This document shows positions 6,511 through 10,925 of a stretch of DNA of 10,925 nt, in pieces (position 1 is the stretch's first letter; every line of letters begins with the position of its first letter). The stretch is from Rhodospirillaceae bacterium (lineage in GTDB: Bacteria > Pseudomonadota > Alphaproteobacteria > Rhodospirillales > Magnetospirillaceae): positions 1 through 10,925 of the forward strand of contig DUZC01000056.1 in NCBI GenBank assembly GCA_013349735.1, written 5' to 3'. A model generated the notes under the pieces. The model saw nothing but the letters and a program-made list of their open reading frames with translations. It was not told the DNA's origin and did not search any database. The position numbers and the translations under genes are program-made.

Positions 6511-7272
6511 TTAATCCAAGCGCACCGCAATACCGGCCGAACGCATATGCGCCTTGGCCTGAGCGATAGAAAACTGACCGAAATGAAAAATTGAGGCGGC
6601 CAAAACCGCCGTGGCATGGCCATCTCTGATCCCTTCGACCAGATGATCCAAGCTGCCAACCCCCCCGGAGGCAATCACCGGAACCGTCACGGCATCGGCA
6701 ATGGCCCGGGTCAGCGGGATATCAAAGCCGCGACGGGTGCCATCCCGATCCATCGAGGTCAACAGGATTTCCCCGGCACCCAAATCCACCATACGCCGGG
6801 CCCAATCCACGGCATCCAACCCGGTGGCCTGACGGCCGCCATGGGTAAAGATTTCAAAGCGCCCCGGGGCGCTTTGCTTGGCATCGATCGCGACAACAAT
6901 ACATTGACTGCCAAATTTTTGGGCGGCCTCCCCGACAAAGTCCGGGCGATGCACGGCGGCGGTGTTGATCGAAACCTTGTCAGCGCCAGCCAACAGCAAG
7001 CGGCGAATATCCTCAATGCTGCGTACACCACCGCCGACGGTCAATGGCATAAAACATTGTTCAGACGTGCGCGACACCACGTCTAAAATGGTATCGCGCT
7101 GGTCCGACGAGGCGGTGATGTCCAGAAAGGTCAGTTCGTCGGCGCCGGCTTGATCGTAAAGACGCGCCTGTTCCACCGGATCACCGGCATCCACCAGATC
7201 AACGAAATTGACCCCTTTGACAACCCGGCCATCTTTGACATCCAGACAGGGAATAATCCGCATCTTCAGCAT
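6511..7272 (-). CDS. hisF: Imidazole glycerol phosphate synthase, cyclase subunit HisF
   Basis: A (beta/alpha)8-barrel subunit that uses ammonia delivered by HisH to convert PRFAR to imidazole glycerol phosphate and AICAR (step 5). The protein has 253 residues, the standard length. The catalytic aspartates are Asp11 (RIIPCLDVKDGRVVKG, 5-20) and Asp130 (VVAIDAK, 126-132). Phosphate-binding loops appear as TVGGGVRS (78-85) and ASGGVGS (201-207). LTSMDRDGTRRGFD (171-184) is also typical. The start shares one base with the hisA stop (TGATG), so translation is probably coupled. The alternative ATG at codon 4 is less likely because E. coli HisF also begins MLxxRIIPCLDV. Confidence 0.97.
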   Translation of the reverse strand: MLKMRIIPCLDVKDGRVVKGVNFVDLVDAGDPVEQARLYDQAGADELTFLDITASSDQRDTILDVVSRTSEQCFMPLTVGGGVRSIEDIRRLLLAGADKVSINTAAVHRPDFVGEAAQKFGSQCIVVAIDAKQSAPGRFEIFTHGGRQATGLDAVDWARRMVDLGAGEILLTSMDRDGTRRGFDIPLTRAIADAVTVPVIASGGVGSLDHLVEGIRDGHATAVLAASIFHFGQFSIAQAKAHMRSAGIAVRLD

Positions 7273-8003
7273 CAGCGTCCATCCCTTAACGCCGCCAAGG
7301 CGGCTTTGAGATCGATCCGGCCGTCATAAAGCGCCCGGCCGGAGATGACCCCCTGGATCCCGACCGACGCGCGGGCCTTCAAAGCCAACAAATCTGAAAG
7401 AGAGGCCACGCCACCAGACGCGATCACCGGCGTGGTCAAGCCTTCGGCAAGCTGCGCGGTCGCCTCGATATTGGGTCCCGACAACAGGCCATCGCGATCG
7501 ATATCCGTATAGATGATAGCGCAAACACCGGCATCCTCGAAACGAAGCGCCAAGTCCATCGCGCTGACCTCGGAGGTTTCCGCCCAACCTTCCACCGCCA
7601 CTTTGCCCCCACGGGCATCAATGCCCACCGCCACTTTGCCGGGAAAGCGGGCACAGGCCTGTCTGACCAAAGCGGGGTCCCGAAGGGCGACGGTCCCGAG
7701 AATCACCCGGGCTACGCCGCGCTTGATCCAGCTTTCGATGGTCGCGAGATCACGGATACCGCCCCCCAGCTGGACCGGCAGCGTGACCGCCCCAAGAATC
7801 CTGTCCACCGCCTGACCATTGACCGGCTGACCGGCAAAGGCCCCATCCAAATCCACCACATGGATCCATTGACAGCCGGCCTCGGCAAAGCTGAGGGCCT
7901 GGGCGGCAGGATCGGTATTGAAAACGGTGACCGCGGCCATATCCCCTTTGACCAGGCGAACACAGGCTCCATTTTTTAGATCGATGGCCGGATAAAGGAT
8001 CAT
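7272..8003 (-). CDS. hisA: ProFAR isomerase HisA
   Basis: Catalyses the Amadori rearrangement of ProFAR to PRFAR, step 4 of histidine synthesis, directly supplying HisHF. The protein has 243 residues with a complete (beta/alpha)8 barrel. The general acid/base pair is Asp8 (YPAIDLKNG, 4-12) and Asp129 (VGIDARGG, 126-133). Phosphate loops are QLGGGIRD (78-85) and ASGGVAS (195-201). TDIDRDGLLSGPN (166-178) is the usual barrel-strand-6 segment. The start overlaps the hisH stop as ATGA and its own TGA shares a base with hisF. The barrel resembles the paralogous HisF, but LKNGACVRLVKGD near the N-terminus is HisA-specific. Confidence 0.97.
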   Translation of the reverse strand: MILYPAIDLKNGACVRLVKGDMAAVTVFNTDPAAQALSFAEAGCQWIHVVDLDGAFAGQPVNGQAVDRILGAVTLPVQLGGGIRDLATIESWIKRGVARVILGTVALRDPALVRQACARFPGKVAVGIDARGGKVAVEGWAETSEVSAMDLALRFEDAGVCAIIYTDIDRDGLLSGPNIEATAQLAEGLTTPVIASGGVASLSDLLALKARASVGIQGVISGRALYDGRIDLKAALAALRDGR

Positions 8004-8644
8004 CTTGGCCGCCAGCGCAAAAAATTGGTTATCACCGCCAGACCCGTGGCCTGGCTCTTTTCCGGATGAAACTGGGTCCCCACCATATTGGCGCGGCCAA
8101 CCATGGCGGTCACCGCCCCGCCATAGTCAACATCCGCCAAAACATCGGCCGCAGAGGCGACAAACTGATAGCTGTGAACGAAATAGGCATGTGCCCCCGG
8201 TTCCAGACCCGCCAGCAAAGGGTGGCGGCCCGGTTCAAACCTTAGGTCATTCCACCCCATATGCGGCACCTTAAGGCTAGGATCGGCGGGCTGAAGCGGC
8301 GCAACCTCGCCTTCAATCCAGCCCAAGCCAGGATGATTTCCATGTTCGCGGCCCCATTGGGCCATCAGCTGCATGCCGACGCAGATACCCAGGAAGGGTT
8401 TGCCCCGTTCCAGGACCTGTTCGACAAGCGTTTCCGTCATTCCCGGAAGGGCATCAAGACCACGGCGACAATCGGCGAAGGCACCAACACCGGGCAAGAC
8501 GATGCGTTCAGCACGACGAACCAGATCAGGGTCGGCCGTAACTTTGACGGCCCCGCCCAATCCGGCCTCGGCCACCGCCCGCTCAAAAGCCTTGGCCGCC
8601 GAGCGTAAATTACCCGACCCGTAATCGATCAGAACCGTTGTCAC
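8000..8644 (-). CDS. hisH: Imidazole glycerol phosphate synthase, glutaminase subunit HisH
   Basis: A class-I glutamine amidotransferase that hydrolyses glutamine and channels ammonia to HisF. It has 214 residues. The catalytic triad is visible: Cys88 in GICVGMQL (86-93), and His193 and Glu195 in QFHPEKS (191-197). The oxyanion-strand motif VLPGVGAF (49-56), IDYGSGNL near the N-terminus and VPHMGWN (126-132) are standard HisH signatures. The start codon is GTG at 8644, overlapping the hisB stop as GTGA. The stop overlaps hisA as ATGA, so hisH is probably translated by coupling at both ends. hisF lies two genes downstream rather than adjacent. Confidence 0.97.
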   Translation of the reverse strand: MTTVLIDYGSGNLRSAAKAFERAVAEAGLGGAVKVTADPDLVRRAERIVLPGVGAFADCRRGLDALPGMTETLVEQVLERGKPFLGICVGMQLMAQWGREHGNHPGLGWIEGEVAPLQPADPSLKVPHMGWNDLRFEPGRHPLLAGLEPGAHAYFVHSYQFVASAADVLADVDYGGAVTAMVGRANMVGTQFHPEKSQATGLAVITNFLRWRPR

Positions 8645-9240
8645 AGCGATCCGCCAAGCGTGCCCTTGGTCGAGGGAACCGCATCCCCTTTGCGCGGATC
8701 GACGGTGATGGCCTGGCGCAAGGCCCGCGCCAAACCCTTGAAGCAGGATTCGACGATATGATGGTTGTTGGTGCCATACAGCGTTTCAACATGCAAGGTG
8801 ATGCCGGCGGCTTGCGCAAAGGCTTGAAACCATTCGCGAAAAAGTTCGGTATCCATGCTGCCCAAGCGATCCGCGCTGAACGCCACCTTCCAAACCAGAT
8901 AGGGCCGGTTGGATAAATCCAAAGCCACCCGGGTCAAGGTTTCGTCCATGGGAATGAGCGCATCGCCATAACGGCAAATGCCCGTACGTTCCCCCAAGGC
9001 CTGGGCCAGAGCCTGACCAATGGCGATGGCGCTGTCTTCGGTCGTGTGGTGGGCATCAATATGCAGGTCACCTTCAGCTTTCAGGCTGAGGTCGATCAGA
9101 CTGTGCCGTGACAGTTGCTCAAGCATATGATCAAGGAACCCTATGCCACTATCCACCTGATAGTGACCCTTCCCGTCCAAGGCAACGGTGACCCGTATAC
9201 GGGTTTCCGTGGTCTTGCGCTCGATGGTGGCTTGGCGCAT
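8641..9240 (-). CDS. hisB: Imidazoleglycerol-phosphate dehydratase HisB
   Basis: Dehydrates imidazole glycerol phosphate to imidazole acetol phosphate (step 6). The protein has 199 residues, the monofunctional form without the N-terminal histidinol-phosphatase domain of E. coli HisB. The twin metal-binding motifs DAHHTTED (62-69) and NNHHIVES (158-165) supply the Mn ligands of the 24-mer active site. SGIGFLDHML (31-40) and FKGLARALR (167-175) are also family signatures. It is the first gene of the - strand cluster, with an AGGAGGG ribosome binding site eight bases before the ATG. The region upstream is shared with the divergent small gene and bactofilin. Confidence 0.97.
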   Translation of the reverse strand: MRQATIERKTTETRIRVTVALDGKGHYQVDSGIGFLDHMLEQLSRHSLIDLSLKAEGDLHIDAHHTTEDSAIAIGQALAQALGERTGICRYGDALIPMDETLTRVALDLSNRPYLVWKVAFSADRLGSMDTELFREWFQAFAQAAGITLHVETLYGTNNHHIVESCFKGLARALRQAITVDPRKGDAVPSTKGTLGGSL

Positions 9241-9247
9241 GGCACGT

Positions 9248-9254
9248 CCCTCCT
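9248..9254 (-). promoter_or_regulatory. Strong ribosome binding site of hisB
   Basis: On the - strand, AGGAGGG ends seven to eight bases before the hisB ATG. It is the best Shine-Dalgarno match in the window, fitting the first gene of an operon whose later genes mostly rely on overlapping stops and starts. Confidence 0.75.
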
Positions 9255-9328
9255 GTCGGGGTCTGTAAGTACCAGGAAGAACGCTGTTTTGCTAGCCCCC
9301 AAGGCCAGAGCCGGGCGTGCAAAATTTC

Positions 9329-9357
9329 CTGACAAAACGTGAAGCTCTTCACATACC
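9329..9357 (+). promoter_or_regulatory. Candidate promoter of the small gene/bactofilin unit
   Basis: CTGACA (9329-9334) and CATACC (9352-9357) are separated by 17 bases. The -35 matches TTGACA at five of six positions and the -10 matches TATAAT at three of six. Transcription would start near 9364, about 60 bases before the small gene. This is a pattern match only. Confidence 0.3.
9339..9352. repeat. 14-bp palindrome GTGAAG-CT-CTTCAC (possible operator)
   Basis: Perfect six-base arms are separated by two bases. The palindrome lies almost exactly within the spacer of the candidate + strand promoter and in the region shared with divergent hisB. The size and position suit a dimeric repressor, but no regulator gene is near and the regulator cannot be named. 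Confidence 0.4.
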
Positions 9358-9426
9358 TGCGCGCAAAGGATGTGTCAGGCTCAGCTTTATTGGTATTTCC
9401 CTATCCTTCAGGCGGCCAGATCAAAG

Positions 9427-9636
9427 ATGCATGACTTTGCCAGACAAGAGGCGGATCGGCGCCATGCCCTGCAATTGCAGCGGAATTTGCTTTTGTTGGA
9501 AGACCTGCGGCGGGACCTTGAGGCGGCCCAACTGAGTGATATCGCCATGACCGTCGAACAGGCCATAAGCTCAATCGAGAGTTTGCTGGCCCAGCGCATG
9601 AACGCGGATGACCAGCCCCAGATACCTTTTTATTGA
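9427..9636 (+). CDS. Possible small helical protein, function unknown
   Basis: A 69-codon frame from ATG 9427 to TGA 9636, 25 bp before the bactofilin gene and in the same direction. I do not recognise the family. The product is predicted to be mostly alpha-helical and charged. Residues about 5-32 alternate Arg, Gln, Leu, Glu and Asp in an amphipathic pattern (RNLLLLEDLRRDLEAAQL, 19-36), and a second helix runs about 42-57. There is no signal peptide, membrane segment or cysteine. The short Pro-rich tail ends IPFY. No good ribosome binding site precedes ATG 9427; an in-frame ATG at 9370 would add 19 residues, but AAAGG abuts it too closely. Codon choice resembles the neighbours. It is real on balance of position and sequence character, but unproven. 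Confidence 0.5.
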   Translation: MHDFARQEADRRHALQLQRNLLLLEDLRRDLEAAQLSDIAMTVEQAISSIESLLAQRMNADDQPQIPFY

Positions 9637-9646
9637 TCCTCATATA

Positions 9647-9652
9647 AAGGAG
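9647..9652 (+). promoter_or_regulatory. Ribosome binding site of the bactofilin gene
   Basis: AAGGAG ends nine bases before the ATG at 9662. It excludes the longer in-frame start at 9608, which would overlap the small gene and add residues unlike bactofilins. Confidence 0.65.
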
Positions 9653-9661
9653 ACGGCGGCC

Positions 9662-10072
9662 ATGTTCGCGATGTCCCGAAAGGCTCAAAAACGGGCCATG
9701 CCACTGTCAATTATCGGCCCAGGCTGCGAGATCACGGGCGATTTGTTCAGCGGCGGCGAAATTCATCTGGCCGGCAAAGTGATTGGGACCATCCGCTGTC
9801 AAAAGCTTGTCGTGCTTAAGGGCGGACGCCTCACCGGTCTTATGGTGGCTGAACAGGCCTCGCTGCAGGGAACCATCGAAGGACAGGTCTCCGGTTGCTC
9901 TCTGGACATTGGCGGCACCGCCGAGATCAAAGGCGATATCTTCTGCGATCGCTTAAGCCTGCAACGGGGCGCCAAATGCAGCGGAAAAATTAATCGCCGG
10001 GAGGCCGCTCCAGACGATAATAAAGACACCCCCCCTGCCACCCTGATGTTGCCTGTGCCCAATTTGGCATAA
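9662..10072 (+). CDS. Bactofilin (polymer-forming cytoskeletal protein)
   Basis: A 136-residue bactofilin (formerly DUF583). The core beta-helix spans about 15-110: it begins SIIGPGCEITGDLFSGGEIH (16-35) and continues in short repeats of about 17 residues with regular Gly and hydrophobic positions (GKVIGTI, GGRLTGLMVAE, GTIEGQV, GTAEIKGDIF, GAKCSGKI). These form the right-handed triangular helix that polymerises into nucleotide-free filaments at the inner membrane. In other bacteria bactofilins position cell-wall enzymes, stalk synthases or chromosome-segregation factors; the partner here is unknown. Disordered tails flank the core: a basic N-terminus (SRKAQKR) and a Pro-rich C-terminus. The N-terminal MFAMSRK lacks a clear transmembrane segment. 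The M23 peptidase often linked to bactofilins is not in the window; instead the unknown 69-codon gene precedes it. Confidence 0.93.
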   Translation: MFAMSRKAQKRAMPLSIIGPGCEITGDLFSGGEIHLAGKVIGTIRCQKLVVLKGGRLTGLMVAEQASLQGTIEGQVSGCSLDIGGTAEIKGDIFCDRLSLQRGAKCSGKINRREAAPDDNKDTPPATLMLPVPNLA

Positions 10073-10097
10073 TCCGGCTTTTCTTCATCGCCACCAA

Positions 10098-10136
10098 CGC
10101 GGACGCGGTTTATCATGCCGCTCCGCGCTTTCGCGC
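10098..10136 (+). promoter_or_regulatory. Two overlapping hairpins upstream of hslV
   Basis: Hairpin A pairs CGCGGA(c)GCGG (10098-10108) with CCGCTCCGCG (10118-10127), giving a ten-pair GC-rich stem with one bulged C and a nine-base loop. Hairpin B pairs GCGC (10125-10128) with GCGC (10133-10136) across a four-base loop. They share bases 10125-10127 and cannot form together. No run of T follows hairpin A, so a standard intrinsic terminator for bactofilin is not supported. A regulatory or processing role is possible. Confidence 0.4.
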
Positions 10137-10170
10137 TTGGAATTTGGCCACGACCGGCATCAGAGGATTT

Positions 10171-10713
10171 ATGACGACCAACCCAATTTGGCATGGCACC
10201 ACGATTCTGGCGGTGCGCAAAAACGACCAAGTCGTTATTGCCGGCGACGGACAGGTCTCGCTTGGCAATACCATCATCAAGGCCAATGCCCGCAAGGTCC
10301 GCAGATTAGGAGACGGCTCGGTCATTGGCGGCTTTGCCGGCGCGACCGCCGATGCCTTCACTTTGTTTGAGCGCCTTGAGGCTAAGCTTGAAAAGCACCC
10401 TGGTCAGTTGACCCGGGCCTGTGTCGAATTGGCCAAAGACTGGCGCACCGACCGTTATCTCCGCAGACTTGAAGCGATGATGGCCGTGGCAGACCGGTCG
10501 GTGTCGCTGGTTCTGACCGGTACCGGTGACGTTTTGGAGCCCGAGGATGGGTTGATCGGCATTGGTTCGGGTGGACATTTCGCTCTTGCCGCAGCGCGTG
10601 CGCTGGTGGATATCGATGGAATTGAGGCCGAAGCCATTGCCCGTAAGGCGATGGGGATTGCGGCGGGAATTTGTGTCTTTACCAACACCAACTTCATTGT
10701 GGAAATTTTATGA
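10171..10713 (+). CDS. hslV: ATP-dependent protease subunit HslV (ClpQ)
   Basis: Proteasome-beta-like threonine peptidase that forms a double hexamer capped by the HslU unfoldase. From ATG 10171 it has 180 residues. A nine-residue propeptide (MTTNPIWHG) should be removed to expose the catalytic Thr (codon 10) at TTILAVRKN; alphaproteobacterial HslV proteins commonly carry such a WHG propeptide, whereas E. coli loses only Met. In mature numbering, the active-site residues Asp17 (AGDGQ), Lys33 (ANARKVRR) and Ser124 (GIGSGG) are all present. FAGATADAFTLFE and ELAKDWRTD are family signatures. AGAGGA precedes the ATG with a short three-base gap. An in-frame TTG at 10144 would add nine residues but has no ribosome binding site. 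The stop overlaps hslU as ATGA. Confidence 0.97.
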   Translation: MTTNPIWHGTTILAVRKNDQVVIAGDGQVSLGNTIIKANARKVRRLGDGSVIGGFAGATADAFTLFERLEAKLEKHPGQLTRACVELAKDWRTDRYLRRLEAMMAVADRSVSLVLTGTGDVLEPEDGLIGIGSGGHFALAAARALVDIDGIEAEAIARKAMGIAAGICVFTNTNFIVEIL

Positions 10714-10925
10714 TCTCTGCTTTTACGCCTCGGGAAATTGTCTCGGAACTGGATCGCTTCATTGTTGGCCAAGGCGATGCCAAGCGCGCTGTGGCCATCG
10801 CGCTGCGCAACCGCTGGCGACGCCAGCAACTTCCGGAAGCGCTGCGCGAAGAGGTGCTGCCAAAAAATATTCTGATGATCGGCCCAACCGGGGTTGGCAA
10901 AACCGAGATCGCCCGGCGGTTGGCC
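10710..10925 (+). CDS. hslU: ATPase subunit HslU (ClpY), N-terminal part
   Basis: The first 72 codons of the AAA+ unfoldase that unfolds substrates and opens HslV; the window ends inside the gene. The opening FTPREIVSELDRFIVGQGDA (5-24) and ALRNRWRRQQLP (31-42) are the HslU N-terminal signature. Walker A GPTGVGKT (58-65) is intact. The ATG overlaps the hslV stop (ATGA), so subunit synthesis is probably coupled. The I domain, Walker B and the C-terminal tail that activates HslV lie beyond the window. Confidence 0.97.
   Translation, partial: MISAFTPREIVSELDRFIVGQGDAKRAVAIALRNRWRRQQLPEALREEVLPKNILMIGPTGVGKTEIARRLA

Larger units (their letters stand above)
9241..9426. other. Divergent intergenic region, hisB to small gene/bactofilin
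   Basis: This 186-bp stretch is the longest gap without a convincing gene. It must hold the promoter of the his cluster on the - strand and probably one for the + strand unit. I see one candidate + strand promoter and a 14-bp palindrome inside it, listed separately. I found no convincing -10/-35 pair facing hisB and no leader peptide rich in histidine codons, so attenuation of the his operon is not supported. Confidence 0.6.

Noticed and set aside
6616..7086. 156-codon + strand frame inside hisF
   Set aside because: It is antisense to hisF, which carries both catalytic aspartates; its length is explained by the codon bias of the opposite strand.
9241..9426. Histidine-codon leader peptide and attenuator upstream of hisB
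   Set aside because: No short frame with a run of His codons and no terminator/antiterminator pair was found on the - strand.
10136..10160. Heat-shock (RpoH-type) promoter for hslV: CTTGGAA followed by CCGGCAT
   Set aside because: The -10 part is a poor match to CCCCATnT, and it lies so close to the ATG that the transcript would be nearly leaderless. It is not strong enough to list as a feature.

Overview
This window reads as chromosomal core DNA from an alphaproteobacterium, most likely Rhodospirillales-like. The reasons are the moderately high GC, the gene order yraN / BON lipoprotein / gshB with comM nearby, and a hisB-hisH-hisA-hisF-hisE-HIT operon facing hslV-hslU. The species assignment is inferred from protein families and gene order only; no database was searched. 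I see no mobile element, CRISPR array, tRNA, rRNA, prophage or obvious horizontally acquired island.

Layout. Positions 1-3051 (+ strand) hold the 3' end of yraN, a two-BON-domain lipoprotein (YraP/DolP type), gshB (glutathione synthetase) and a family-9 glycosyltransferase. msrA (- strand) meets the glycosyltransferase tail to tail with no base between the stop codons. A short AT-richer intergenic region of about 130 bp separates msrA from the divergent comM/yifB AAA+ gene (+ strand). comM ends in a convergent 4-base stop-stop overlap with a PaaI-like thioesterase. From 9240 down to 5336 on the - strand runs a compact seven-gene cluster: hisB, hisH, hisA, hisF, hisE, a HinT-like HIT protein and the PaaI-like thioesterase. 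Most junctions overlap by 1-4 bases, which suggests translational coupling. A divergent 186-bp region then leads (+ strand) to a possible 69-codon gene, a bactofilin, and the ATP-dependent protease genes hslV and hslU. hslU is cut by the window end.

How the genes work together. HisE, HisA, HisH/HisF and HisB cover steps 2, 4, 5 and 6 of histidine biosynthesis; hisG, hisI, hisC and hisD are not in the window. GshB and MsrA both belong to thiol and oxidative-damage metabolism. YraN, the BON lipoprotein, the glycosyltransferase and the bactofilin point to envelope and DNA maintenance. HslV and HslU form a two-component protease.

I found no convincing undescribed system. The items most worth checking are the small gene ahead of the bactofilin, a palindrome lying in the spacer of a candidate promoter for that unit, two mutually exclusive RNA hairpins before hslV, and the envelope sorting of the BON lipoprotein. 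Several starts were moved from the longest reading frame on the basis of ribosome binding sites: the glycosyltransferase, msrA, the HIT gene, bactofilin and hslV.
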